NCBI GenBank assembly: GCA_947044405.1
Contig: CAMRHE010000115.1
Span: forward strand, 4,650,001 to 4,714,000
Reading direction: 5' to 3'
Source of the DNA: Leptodactylus fallax
Lineage: Eukaryota > Chordata > Amphibia > Anura > Leptodactylidae
Length of the DNA: 64,000 bases
Shown: in pieces, positions 38,420 through 50,385 of the stretch
Position numbering within the stretch: position 1 is the stretch's first letter
Layout of the letters: each line of letters opens with the position of its first letter
The notes under the pieces: generated by a model
What the model was told of the DNA's origin: nothing
What the model saw: only the letters and a program-made list of their open reading frames with translations
Database searches by the model: none
Position numbers and translations under genes: made by a program

Positions 38420-40026
38420 CTGGAATGTCTAAACATGTCCAGCCAAGACAAGAGGTAAGGAAGGACACATTTGTAAGTAGCTCTGAGCATGAAGGAAGCA
38501 TTGATATATAGTAGACAATGAAGTTAGCATTGAAAAGGATTCATGTGTGTATTGAAGAATACATCCAATCATAAAACAACTTTTTAGAAATGAATAGTAT
38601 ATAAAAAAAAAATTGTAATATATCTTATTAATGAATAATAGCAGTTTGTCCACTTGCAATACTGTTTTCCATCTCCTTTATTTCACTCAGTCTCTTATAT
38701 CTAATAGCACACGTATACATATTCATCATCCTATACAGAAGTCTATGGAGCGGGGAAGGGGAAGGCGGAGGCCACTGCCGGCTGGTAAAAGATTTTTTGC
38801 CAAATTCTGTACAGCAGTAGAGTATTATCTTTCTTGATATAGTAGAGTTAAAAGTGTAGTAGATCTTAACAGATGCAGAAAATATTTGTCTTTCCAGCAG
38901 CCTCTTCCTCCTCCTTTCTTCTCTGTAGGCTTTTATGTTAAACGTAGCTCAGCCTGAAACAGAGAACAAAGCATGTTTCTTTAATAAGATATATTACATA
39001 GTTTCTTATATTCCCTTGTACTAATGAAAAATTCCCTTTCATTAATGAAAAATTGCTTTATAATTGGAGGTACACTTTAACTGATCTAATGGTTTAATGT
39101 ATCGGTCTCAGTTGTCAGGCATATGATATCTTCATTAGAACATGACTGCGCAATTGACTCCAGTTTACCAAACTAACCTTATATTTGCTGTGTTTTTACT
39201 CTCAGGGGATGTACAGTAAGTTTTGGAGCATGGATTTACACCATGTCCACACCAGACTTGACATCACAATAAGTAGTACATTCTTTAAAGCCATATCCAC
39301 ATTTACTAACTTTACTTGTGTTACTTCTGATTGGATTACATAACACAATAGCTTTGTTGTATACAAGAACGCAGGACATGATTCAGCTTTAAGTTTTTCT
39401 GCCCTATCAACACCGGTCCACGGTAACAATAAACATATCTGTTACAGGACTTTACACTCGGCTGACTCTGCACAAATCACCAGGAGAGTAATTGCTACAA
39501 GTTCCTTTTTCCAATACACCCAGAGGTTTTTTTGTGTATTTATTTTATACAATGTGTGTGACCGTTCTTCCATGTAACAATTTAATGTCCCCTTCAGGAT
39601 CCCTGACCTTTGTGTCCGTTCAAATTTCCTGAACCGCGAATAACCAAATAAAGAATATTTCACGGGGTTTCTGAGGAACATCAACGGCATCATTTGACAC
39701 CAACAGAAATGATTTCTCTTGTCTGCAACATTTTTGCAAAACCACTGAAAAAACTCAAAGATTCATGCTGAATAACACTTCTAAAATTTGGTCTTTGGTC
39801 AGAGTGAGCCACATGTAGTGTAGTGTGTGCCCCAGGGAGACATGTCACAGTCATTATATTGACTTTTCCTACCTCTAATATTTCTATGATGCGGAAGTGT
39901 CTATCTGATCTATTATGTCAATGAGAAAATGGAAACTTATTTGCTAACATTGCAGTATTTAATATCAAGGTATGCTCTGGAATACACCAAAATAGTTTAT
40001 GTGTCCAACCAAAACAGCAGTGTGTC
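38420..40026. other. No gene or recognised element
   Basis: Only short chance frames. The CpG-poor AT-rich sequence forms the landing region of the L1 at 40045. Confidence 0.4.
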
Positions 40027-40044
40027 AAAAAGGGCTCATAGTTG

Positions 40045-41116
40045 GGGGGGCGTGGCTAGCCAGAGCAGAGATAAGACACACATTTTACAGCTCCTACTAG
40101 ACCCTACTGTAATCCAGTCATTATCGCTGTCATCCTGTAAGATTTCGACTTTAAAGCACCCAAGGGCTATCCCCCAGGCCCTAGTCAGTAATTCCTGGGT
40201 GTTACAGCTATAATTACAGCACTTTTATTAGTGTCTCGAAGTTGAGGCCTACCTGCACCTCTCTTCCTAACTGCCATCTTCTCTGCATCCAAAGTCGCCC
40301 TGCTGGTTGTTTCATCCGCGGAGGTTCCTCGCAAGCCCACTTATCTTCACAGCCGCTGTCTGCGCTGTTTCATCCGTGGGCTCGGGGGACAGCAGCGGCG
40401 GCCCCAGGAGGTGCCGGAGGCCGCGCAGGGCAGCGGAGCGGCGGTTCGCCTGAAGCCGCAGCCGGGACGTGGAGGCCTTCTCCCGGAGACGATACTGGGC
40501 TCACAGTCAGCGGGGGTGGCCCGCGACACACGGAGGCGCCGCAGATTCCGGATCTCTGGACCGGATCACAGGTAGGGGATACCCTGCTGATAGCGCGGGA
40601 CAGGAGAGCGCTGAGACCATCCGCGGGCACCAGGGGGATTCACTGCTTGCCATACCACACAACAGCAGAGGGCCTGGGGAGTGTCCTTGCCAGGGGAGCA
40701 GTTTCCACCCACAGCATACGGGTCTTACCTGTCTGGACATATTGGCTCCAAATCAGAAGGACCCGTGCCCTGCACAGACCTCTACTTCCCCTCCCCCAGC
40801 CTGCACTAGCCTAGGCCCTGAGCGGACCCTCACCATCGCTCCTACCCTGCAAGACATCAACCTTGTGCAGGCCTGTACCCCTAAATTCAGCTCCGAGACC
40901 TTCTACTAGCCTCCATATACAGATTTCTAGTTCGATTATTGCCGAGCTGCAGTTCATACTCTCTCCATAGAATTCTCATTGGCGCCTCTCCCTTTAGGCA
41001 ATGGCGGCCTAATTGTGGGGAACTAGTGCACCTTCTAGCAACCCTTAACGACTGATAGCCTGTTTTGGAATATCCTCCCTTTGAACGAACAGCTTTGGAT
41101 ACATATCCCAGGCACC
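40045..41116 (+). promoter_or_regulatory. L1 5' UTR / internal promoter region
   Basis: About 1.07 kb with marked CpG content between about 40310 and 40640, unlike the AT-rich surroundings. L1 elements carry their promoter in the 5' UTR; that function is inferred. Long overlapping frames here (40242-40814, 40469-40909) are by-products of GC-rich sequence and lack domains. Confidence 0.55.
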
Positions 41117-42364
41117 ATGGTGAAAGGAAGGAAATCTGTCAAGAAACCGGACAATAGTCTAACTAATTATTTTGAATGGGACCGCGGCACAGAGGGAGAA
41201 CCGGGACTACCACTATGTGACCACTCAGGGCCCATATCCTCAGCGCCTACGAATGCCACGAAAGTCCCAGCGACATACATAGAGGAAGCAGATCTTAATC
41301 ACCCTGAAGACTCAGTGGCTCTTCATCGCCCTCCAGATTCTGATGATATCCAATCAGCAATACACCAAATCCGCTCTCCCTCAGCTCACTCAGCTAAGGA
41401 ACAGAATTTTCTCCTACAACTCCCACCATCTCCGAGCACTAGCCCAATCAAACAGAAACCCCGCCTGGAACTCTCCAGAGACTTAGATTTCTCAGGGGAC
41501 CAACCATCGTCTGAGGCTCCTTCGCCCATCCCACCGAATGGCCTTGACAGCTTCCCAACCACGAGCGGCCCAGCCTCCGAACACACTCTGAGAGACATGC
41601 TCCTGGCCCTCCGTAGCTCCCTTCAAGCGGATTTTTCACAACTGCTCCAGCCGCTTCAGTCCTCGGTCAATGTACTCGATGGCCGCGTAACCCACATTGA
41701 AACTAAAATGGGCGAATTGGCTACATCACACAACAAAATCGTGGATGCCCATAATGACTTGGAGGAAGATGTCGAGAACCTCAAAGCGAAAATGGACGAT
41801 ATGGAAGACCGTTCCCGCAGGAACAACATCAAATTCAGAGGCATCTCAGAACAAGTCCAGACGGCTGATCTGCTTCCGTACTTACAGGAATATGTTGGAT
41901 TATTATTGCCCGACTCTCCAACCATAGATATCATCATCGACAGAGTGCACAGACTTCCTCGCCCTAGACATTTGGGAAACGAGGTCCCTAGAGACGTACT
42001 GGCAAGATTTCACTTCTTCCATGTCAAAGAAAAGTTACTAGACGCTGCTCGTAAGCAGAAATCTTGGCCTCCCAAATTCCAAGAGGTGCAGCTCTACACA
42101 GACCTCCCAGCTACGACCCTCCGCCTCCGCAGAGAATTACTCCCGGATACTACAATGCTCCGTAAAAACAGAATCCTATATAGATGGGGGTTTCCGGTGA
42201 AATTGATCATCAGTAAAGACGGGAACACCTTCACCATCCATAATTTGAATCAGGGTAAAGCGTTGCTGTCGACCTGGAGGATTCCAATATCTCTCCCTCA
42301 AGATGCGGCGAACCCCTCTCCTTCCTCAAATGCGGGGCGCAGTTCTCCCACAGGCCGCAAATGA
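41117..42364 (+). CDS. L1 ORF1 protein (RNA-binding, coiled coil)
   Basis: 415 residues from the ATG at 41117 in a good context (caccATGg). The frame is open upstream to 41081 only through a TTG. N-terminal third: Ser/Pro-rich and low-complexity. Middle (about residues 190-245): heptad-rich coiled coil including the L-x-x-x-M-D-D-M-E-D segment. Then R-S-R-R-N-N-I-K-F-R-G-I, the start of the L1 RRM-like domain (transposase_22 family), with R-V-H-R and A-R-F-H-F blocks and a C-terminal domain. In L1s this protein trimerises, coats the element's RNA and acts as a nucleic-acid chaperone. The frame is intact. ORF2 follows 232 bp downstream. Confidence 0.85.
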   Translation: MVKGRKSVKKPDNSLTNYFEWDRGTEGEPGLPLCDHSGPISSAPTNATKVPATYIEEADLNHPEDSVALHRPPDSDDIQSAIHQIRSPSAHSAKEQNFLLQLPPSPSTSPIKQKPRLELSRDLDFSGDQPSSEAPSPIPPNGLDSFPTTSGPASEHTLRDMLLALRSSLQADFSQLLQPLQSSVNVLDGRVTHIETKMGELATSHNKIVDAHNDLEEDVENLKAKMDDMEDRSRRNNIKFRGISEQVQTADLLPYLQEYVGLLLPDSPTIDIIIDRVHRLPRPRHLGNEVPRDVLARFHFFHVKEKLLDAARKQKSWPPKFQEVQLYTDLPATTLRLRRELLPDTTMLRKNRILYRWGFPVKLIISKDGNTFTIHNLNQGKALLSTWRIPISLPQDAANPSPSSNAGRSSPTGRK

Positions 42365-42596
42365 TATTCCAAGTTGGCTACACATCTTTTATTTTGGTGC
42401 ATAACCCCACTCTTGTAATAGTAGCTTAACCGGCTAGCCTCTAACAAGATACCCCCGAACATACAGTCGACCTGTATTTGTCTTTGAACCGTTTGTTCAT
42501 TTGTTTTAGTCTAAGTGATCTTCTTACTTGTGACACTGCATATACCTTCCTTGAGGTTTCAACATACTCTCGTGATTCTTCCTCGAAAGTGACACC

Positions 42597-45500
42597 ATGG
42601 TGATCAAATTGGTCTCTCTCAATGTCCGAGGCCTAAACAGCCCACAGAAGCGTTCGTACATCTGGAATGAGGCTCTTTCACTCTCCGCAGATGTGTTTTG
42701 CGCACAAGAAACCCACCTTCTACAAAAAGACGCCTTTAGGCTGAAACACCCCTCCTTCCCGGTAATCTACCATGCACACCACAGATCAAAGAACCGTGGA
42801 GTCTTTATCGCCTTCAGAAACTCAGTTGCTTTTTCCTTGATGACACAAAGAGCAGATCCTCAAGGCAGATTCCTCATTGTTGTCTGCCTTCTAAACAACA
42901 CCCCCTATACCATAGTCAACCTCTACGCTCCACACAGAAAGACCCTGGCATTTCTGCATAGAGTCCAAAGACAACTACGAGACATTCAAAAAGGAGCATT
43001 AATAATTTGCGGAGATTTTAACAACATAATGGACCCCTCTTTGGACTCGACCAACGCAAATAGGGATAACGCCTCCTGCCTACACCAGTTTCCGTGCACA
43101 GAGAACCTCCACGATATATGGCGTGCACATCATGCGGGTGAGAGGGACTATACATACTTCTCAGCAGTTCATGGCTCTTATTCTCGCATCGACATGTTCC
43201 TGGTAGACCTCCATACCCTTATGAGTTCCAAAAACTCCACAATTGAATCAATCACATGGTCTGATCACGCAGCTATCACTCTCACTATAGAGGAAAAAAC
43301 TCCACCCTCCGCTACTAGACTTTGGAGAAATAATACATACCTCATGAGTCATCCTCACTACCATGCGATAATAGAAAAAGACCTACAAGTTTATTTCCAG
43401 ACCAACGCCATATCCACAGATGACCCCTACACTCTTTGGAACGCCCATAAAGCGTACATCCGTGGCACTCTTATTAAAATCGCTCATAGAAACAAAAAAA
43501 GAAAGACAGAAAGCAATCCAGGAAGCAATGTCTACCCTTCGTACTTTGGACTCCGCGAATAAACTCAATCCTAACTCGACTACTTCGGAACAGCTCTATC
43601 AAGCCAGACAAAAACTACGTCTCCTTCTTCTACAGGACTACGAAAAAGCTCTAAAAAAATCTAAAGCTCGTTTTTACTCCCAAAGCAACAAAGCCGGCAG
43701 ATTATTAGCTAGACAACTACGAGCAAAAGCAGTTAAATCAAAGATCCCATACATTAAACATCCTACAACCGGAGTGCACTTGACAGATCCGAGAGACATC
43801 GCTAACTCCTTTAAAAATTACTATGCACAACTATATAATCTGCATGAGCATACACCTCTTCCAGCGCCCCAGCGGTGTCTGGTTTCTTAAATAGCCTCAA
43901 GTTACCAGGCCTGTCAGATGAGCAACTCTCGACCCTAAACTCTCCTATCACGCTCCCAGAACTGTTAAAAAATATAAAGTCCTTACCTAAGGGCAAATCT
44001 CCGGGGCCAGATGGTTTCTCCAACGAATACTTAATCTACTATCAGCAAATTCTTGCTCCATCTCTCCTGAACTTTTTCAACCACGCTATGTCAGGTGCAC
44101 CACTTCCACGCGAATCCCTGGCTGCGTTGATTGTCACCCTTCCTAAACCCGGCAAAACAGCGGATGTCCCACAAAATTTCAGACCAATCTCGCTACTAAA
44201 TTCTGACATAAAGCTCTATGCGAAACTCCTGGCAGCTCGACTGGCTCCCATTCTCCCAGACTTAGTTGGCACAGATCAAGTGGGCTTCGTAAGAGGCTGC
44301 CAAGCTCCAGACAACACCAGACGTGTTCTCCATCTAGTGGATTTGGTGGAACGTGAGAAGATTCCATCCCTCATGGTCGCCTTAGATGCTGAGAAGGCGT
44401 TTGACCGGATTAATTGGTCATTCGCCTTTTCCGTCCTGCAGAGACTACGATTCTCCGGCCCGATTCTCACTGCTATCTCAAACTTGTATTTCTCTCCATC
44501 AGCCAAGGTGTTCACCAATAGCACATTGTCGGATAGCTTTAACATCAGGAATGGAACAAGGCAAGGATGCCCTCTCTCTCCATTGATTTTTATACTTACC
44601 ATTGAACCATTAGCACAGTCCCTGCGGCAAAATGAAAGAGTCCAGGGAGTAAAACTACTGGGTTCCTCCCATCTCATCTCTCTCTACGTGGACGATATTA
44701 TATTGTCCCTAACTCTTCCAGAAACCTCTCTGTCAGCTGCTATTGAAACCCTCAGAGAATATGGGGCTCTTTCTTTTTATAAAATCAATGAAACTAAAAC
44801 ACAAATTCTCCCCTTGAACGTTCCCATACCACTTCTAGAACATCTCAAGGAGAGGTTTCCTTATGATTGGAGATCAGCAGAGCTGGACTATCTGGGAATA
44901 AAGATCACTCCTTCTATTGCACAAGTTTCCAAAGCCAACTATATGCCTCGACTGACAGAGCTAGAGAAAGAATTCCAAAGTTACTCGAAACTCACCTTGT
45001 CATGGCTAGGTAGGATCTCCGCATTTCAAATGACGCTACTTCCAAAAATACTATACATATTCCGAACCATCCCTGTAGCACCTCCTCCCACGTTCCTCCA
45101 AAAGATCAACGCCATGCTCAACAAATTCATCTGGAACTCTAAGAAGCCAAGACTCCCATCTTCTATTCAACACAGAAAACGGGGAGTGGGAGGGTTGGGA
45201 GTACCGAACATTTATGATTACTATATGGCCTCTCACCTTTCAACACTAAAGGACTGGTGGCACAACAGCGCCCACAAATCTTGGATATCCATTGAGTCCC
45301 ATATGATACCACACCACAACCTCAAATCCTGGCTCTTCTATTCCCTCTGGACTGATGTGGTACCTCCTCTCAAGTCTCCAATTCTACAACACCTTATAAA
45401 TAGCTGGCGGTATATTCATCATTCTACAGGCAAGAAACAAACACTAAACATCACGCGGGCTCCGACTGAATTTCTGGAGCTAGCAATCCCAGATCTCAAC

Positions 45501-46358
45501 CTAACTGTTTGGAAAGCATCAGGCATTACCTCTGTTTCACAGGTGTGGGGTGAAAACTCGTTGTCCTCATTCCAGTCTCTACAATCCACCTTCTCCCTAC
45601 CCTCCAACAGCTTCTTTACGTACTTAAGAGTCAAACACTTTCTCACCTCCAACCACAACACACGAATTACGTATAATAAATCTCTGCTGGACCTTCTCAA
45701 GATTCCCAATCCGACCACCAAAATCCTCAGCTCTATATATAATATTATAGGCTCCAAAGATCATCTGGTCAAATCCACTCCACTACTCAGCTGGGAGACG
45801 CAACTTCATCAACAATATACTGCCACGCAATGGCAAAAAGCCATGGCCTTCACAAAAAAGACCTTCCGGTGTACGACCCACTACGAAACCACTGTCAAAA
45901 TTCTCCTCCACTGGTACTACACTCCAGAACGACTTCACCGAATGCACCCGCAGACCTCGAACTCTTGTTGGAGGGGATGTGGGGGAGCCGGATCTCTATT
46001 CCACCTACTGTGGACATGTCCGCGAGTGGTGCTGTACTGGCAAGACGTCTTCAGGTGGATTTCTTCTCTGGTGGGATCCAGTATAACCCCTTCACCAGCT
46101 TTGGCGCTGCTATTCTTACAGATCGATTCTTTCCCAGCTCTTCACAGAGTGATGATTGGCCATGTTTTATTATCTGCATCACTGGCTCTTCTACGCAATT
46201 GGAAATCGGACACTATCCCGTCTAGAAAAGATCTGGTGAACATGGTGGAACTGACTTACCAATACGAGAGGATCCTATCCCATGGAGCTTTTGGAGATAC
46301 CCAATTCCGAAAAAACTGCCTCCCATGGACACTAAATGCTAACAAAAACCTGCCGTAA
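42597..46358 (+). pseudogene. L1 ORF2 (endonuclease-reverse transcriptase), two frameshifts
   Basis: Starts at ATG 42597 (caccATGg). APE-type endonuclease: SLNVRGLNS, CAQETHL, GDFNN and SDHAAI (42597 to about 43290). The first shift lies near the A7 run at about 43492-43498, after which the protein continues in the next frame (43420-43890). The second lies near 43870-43885, returning to the original frame. Reverse transcriptase: KSPGPDGF, NFRPISLLN, ALDAEKAFDRI, GTRQGCPLSPL and the catalytic YVDD (about 44689). The end carries CWRGCGG...H...CP, the L1 Cys/His knuckle, and stops at 46358. Domain order and length (about 1250 codons) are normal. Each shift is consistent with a single-base indel. 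Sequencing error cannot be excluded. Confidence 0.9.
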
Positions 46359-46639
46359 CTCTGGATATGTCACACATGGAAGATCATACCTGATATTACT
46401 GTTATCTTTTGTTGTTTGATATATGCATGATTCTCGTTCTTTATTCCTGAAACTTTCTAACTCTTAGAAATCTATACCTATCGCTCTGTGAATTAGTATA
46501 CTGCTCAATATGTGTTTATTATGATTTGTAGCCACTCTAACCGACTATATGATACCGCTTTATTGTATGTTGTTACTTGACCCGTTAAAAAATCCTAATA
46601 AAACTGATTGAAATGAAAAAGGGCTCATAGTTGCACATT

Positions 46640-46749
46640 TGAGGAATAAAAGAGAGAACTGGGGATTCCTAAGGTAGAACAAAGTCACAACTAGGAGCAC
46701 AATTAAAGGGGGTAGGGGCGAGAGGTTACTCTGATTGCTGGGTTGTAGG
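46640..46749. other. No gene seen
   Basis: Short unassigned spacer between the L1 and the next MITE. Confidence 0.3.
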
Positions 46750-47576
46750 CAGTGGTGTAAATACCGGGGTAGCAGCAGGAGCGGCTGCCACAGGGCCCGG
46801 GACATTAGGGGGCTGGCGGGCCCCTGATGTTTTTTTTTGTTTTTTTTAATAGGCCGTTAACTGCTGGTGTAACACCAGCAGGTAACAAGCCCTATTTACT
46901 TACCGATCCCCGCTCCTGCTCACGGCCGCCTGCGCTTCCCATTCTGTGGAAGCCGAGGTGGCTGTGAGCAGGAGCGAGGATCAGTAAGTAAGGCCGCGGG
47001 CCCGTGAACCCCACAAACACTGCTATCATTATATTCTGGGGTCTTTTCAGACCCCAGAGTATAATAATCGGAGGCCCAGAGGAGGTGAGGGAACATAAAA
47101 AACACTATTACTTACCTCACCTGCACTCCAGCAGGCTTTGGGCCTCCTTGGTGATGTCCCAGACATCACCATGGGTCAGGCCGACGTCATTATGCGTAGC
47201 GACACATGCCTGGCTCACGTGACGTCTGGTCCAACATTGAAGAAGGCCAAAAGTATCAGGGGAGTGCACCGGAGCCAGGAAGAGGTAAGTAACACAGTTT
47301 TTTATGCTTGTATCCTCCCCTGGCTCTCCGATCATTATACTCTGGGGTCTGAAAAGACCCCAGAGTATAATAATTGCTCATGGGTGGTCCACAATGGGGC
47401 ATAATACTATGTGAAGGGGCTACTATGGAGCATAATACTGTGTGCAGGGGCCACTATGGGGCATAATAGTGTGTTCAGGAATGCAGGGAATGCGGTTTGT
47501 GCGGGTGGGGGGTTGCCGGGGGGGAGGCATGTCAAATGTTCACCTAGGGGCCCAGCCATTCCTAGTTAAGCCACTG
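46750..47576. mobile_element. hAT-type MITE, CAGTGG(C/T)GTAA ends
   Basis: Left end 'cagtggtgtaaatac' and right end, read in reverse, 'cagtggcttaactag'. The flanking octamers GTTGTAGG (46742-46749) and TTTGTAGG (47577-47584) agree at 7 of 8. It contains two hairpins around 'ctggggtcttttcagacccc' (47034-47060 and 47339-47370) and a short minisatellite (47395-47480). Same family as 5873-6932. Confidence 0.68.
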
Positions 47577-47714
47577 TTTGTAGGCTATCAGGGAAGTACA
47601 TTCTCTCTAAGGTATAGGAAAACTGGACCATATTACATAGCTCAGAGATTGCAAAAATTGCACAAAGATTATTCATCTGCGGTTGATCATTGCTCTGGCA
47701 GCTAGTATAACATG

Positions 47715-47965
47715 TCCCAGTACAACTCACTGGTGGAACCTTTTAGCATCTGCCCAACAATGGTCTCCTCCTTCTACATAATACTTCGCTGGGAAATAAC
47801 ATGCAAAAGAAATGAATAGCAAACAGATAAGAACAGTTATAAAAACATCACACTCAATAGTATTAAGATCTGAAGAATTTGAAGGCCAGGACAACACGTT
47901 GAACTCCTGGGTACATTCCATAAACCATTCCAGAACAACTGTTGCACTACAGCAGTACATATTAT
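47715..47965 (-). repeat. Tc1 transposase relic
   Basis: Minus-strand frame with E-W-F...L-S-W-P-S-N-S-S-D-L-N-T-I-E-C, a decayed version of the [10 protein letters not shown] catalytic block, followed by unrelated residues. No terminal repeat found. Confidence 0.5.
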
Positions 47966-47984
47966 CCTGGTGAAAGTGGTCATT

Positions 47985-48140
47985 GCCAGAGGTGTAACTT
48001 GGAGCTCCTGGACCTCAGTGCAAAATCTGTAATGGGTCTCTTACCTACCTTGTTCCATTTAGAATAGTGGTATATTTTATGTGGCAGAGGGGCTCCTTTA
48101 GGGTCCAGGGCCCAGTAGCGATTGCCTACTTCTGTAGGTA
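47985..48140. repeat. Dispersed repeat, relative of 16838-16975
   Basis: 'ggtgtaacttggagctcctg' and 'cttgttccatttagaatag' are the inverted counterparts of 'caggagcttcaagttacacc' and 'ttttaaatggcacaag' in the 16838-16975 repeat. Confidence 0.5.
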
Positions 48141-48221
48141 GGCTACAATGGCGCTTATTTTTTGTGGTACTGGTGAGGGTTCATGCTCATCGACCTACAT
48201 TTTTTTATCAAAATGTAAATG

Positions 48222-48683
48222 TAAAGGGAGTGTAACACCACCAGAACCACTTCTAAACATGGTATGCTGTTTTAGGGCTGGTTATTGACATAGTAAAAAA
48301 AACCTTTATTGCGTCAAAGTGAAATCTTTTTGCTGAGAAACTCAATTTTTATTCCATATGCAAATGAGCTGTTTAATGCACTCAGGGTGGGGCAACATCT
48401 GTAGAAGCGCCCATTTCCTTTTGCCATTGCTATATAGTGCCTCTCCCAAAACAGAATGACTGACTAGTCCCTTGGACAGTAATTTGCAGTGACCACGAAA
48501 GAAGTGCTCCAGCAGGTGCAGACCCGCCCTGAGTCCACCAAACAGGTCATTTGCATATGGAATAAACATTGATTTTCTCAGCAGCAAGATAGCACTTTGA
48601 TACAAAAAAAGTATGTTCACTATGTCACAAACCAGTACTACAAGTGGTTTCAAAGTTGTTTTGGTGCCGGTAGAATCCCTTTA
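48222..48683. mobile_element. Fold-back MITE, 'atgcaaatgagctg' family copy 1
   Basis: The ends 'aaagggagtgtaacaccacc' and 'ggtgccggtagaatcccttt' are inverted repeats. The arms contain 'tattccatatgcaaatgagc' and its partner 'catttgcatatggaata', so most of the element folds back. Same family as 53143-53569. Confidence 0.65.
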
Positions 48684-48689
48684 AATAAA

Positions 48690-49940
48690 ATTGTCCTTTA
48701 GGTCTGTTAAATGAATTAACCCAATTACATTCTTGCAATTCCAAAAAAAAAATAATAATAATTTGCCCATAAATCTCTGTTCAGAATAATGGAGCTAAAA
48801 AAAGCAAAGCACAGAAATGTAATGGCTCTTTCTCAGAAATAAACACATTAAAGTAAGTGAATATTTCTATTCTTGCCATAAAATGTATGCTTTTAGTTTC
48901 ATTAATACGGGCAGTTTTAATATTAATGATACTTCACACTATACAAAAACTGGATTAAACATTATCCCACACATATAAGATTACAATCTCAACAAGAAAA
49001 GAGAATTAACTGCATATTGCAAAGTAAGCGCCTGTCAATGCTTTACGCAGTATGTTAAGTGGGATTGTGCCAAATTAAGACTTTTCTCCTTTGCTAATGT
49101 AAAACGTATTAAATAATTTCCAATAATCTGTTAACAAATACATTGTGAAAAATACAGTGAAATATCTTTGACAAAAACACCCAATATTGAGCAGAAAAGC
49201 AGTCATTTAGGGGAATTGTCTTCTCAATGAAATTGGCCAGTATGCATAACATATGGTAGAACTGAAAATCTGTCTCCATCTGAAACATGGTGGTCTGAAT
49301 ATGCAAGTGGTCTTCTTGAAGGGGTTGTACAAGGAAATTTATTTACCTTGCTGTATCCGGCTGATTCTTTGACATGGATTTGTGGTTCCAGCTTGGTTCT
49401 GAGTCCCAGGTCACGTGATTGAAACCAGCCACCAACCCCTAGGTCACTCACTAATACTACATGTATCACATACAGAAACCATCTCTACTTTCTTACCAAC
49501 CTCATATCTGACCTGTCTCTGGCTGCAAAACCCCACTGATTTGTTCTATATGACAACCCAGGAGTGTCAATCTCTGTACCTTTTGTTAAGCCTCATCTGT
49601 TAGTCATCTGTTATCCAAAGATGGAAGGAATCAAGGAGATATTAATACTTGTGTTCTTTTCAAGACTTTTTGCTTCAGGCAAATGCAGAAAATTATGCCA
49701 ACTGAGAAACACTATGGGCACATTTTGCTTATATTTAATGTTTCCATTCTTTTATCATTTGGCTGTTCCTTTTAAGGTGGCCAGACACATTTAATAGCGA
49801 TGGCTGGACATGACACTTTTCCTAAAACAGTGTCCATATACAAAGCATGCATTTGTTCTGAATAGGGAGAGGAGAGAAAGTTGCTGCCAGACACCTCTGA
49901 GGGCTTACAGATATGTCCTCTTAGTGTTTGGTTCTCCATT
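48690..49940. other. No gene or recognised element
   Basis: AT-rich; no supported coding sequence. About 49780-49900 resembles the dispersed 'ggtggccagacacattta' family seen near 9180 and 30375. Confidence 0.35.
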
Positions 49941-49941
49941 G

Positions 49942-50284
49942 TTCAAGTCTTGCACCATCAGAAGCTGTGAGACTCACATGACCACTGATACTAAAAAATG
50001 GCCTCCGTGGTTGCTGTAGAGGAATCGGTAAATGTCATTCACATACATCACCAATTCCTTACCAGCAACTGCAAAGCCACTGCGCAATGAAAAGTGGACA
50101 GGGAGCTGATAACAAACCACTGGGGACAGTTGAGTATGCATTTTGTTTATTAAACTTTCCCCAGATGCCCCACTGGCTGCTCCAAATCCTGGACAACCTC
50201 TTTACCAAATTGGACATCAGTTGAGTGTGGACCTATCTATTCCTCCCTTGAAAACAAAGGATCAGACATATTCAAATTGAGAGG
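49942..50284. repeat. Direct repeat, copy 1
   Basis: Begins 'cttgcaccatcagaag' and runs through 'ccttaccagcaactgc', 'tggacagggagctga' and 'ggatcagacatatt'. The same order recurs at 51567-51955, about 1.6 kb downstream, with an extra segment of about 45 bp in the second copy. Similar at about 80-90% by eye. Confidence 0.65.
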
Positions 50285-50385
50285 GTGAATCGCAGCATTT
50301 CAAGGCCATGATATTGTGTGGAATTGGTTTCAAGACAAATTAAAATCTTTAAAGGAGTTGACCAGGATTTACAACCATACTCACC

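Larger units (their letters stand above)
40045..46615 (+). mobile_element. Full-length L1-type LINE
   Basis: An exact 18-bp direct repeat AAAAAGGGCTCATAGTTG flanks it (40027-40044 and 46616-46633). The element begins with a G-run and 'cgtggctagcc', followed by a GC- and CpG-rich leader, ORF1, a 232-bp gap, ORF2, a short 3' UTR and AATAAA near 46597, then 'gattgaaatg' next to the duplication. At 6.57 kb with its start present this is a complete insertion. Perfect target repeats suggest a recent event. ORF2 has two frameshifts, so this copy is not autonomous now. Confidence 0.92.

Noticed and set aside
40242..40909. Frames of 190 and 146 codons before L1 ORF1
   Set aside because: GC-rich 5' UTR of the L1; the two frames overlap, lack domains and do not match known L1 proteins.
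41081..41116. Upstream extension of L1 ORF1
   Set aside because: The extension would begin at TTG; the ATG at 41117 has a good context and fits ORF1.
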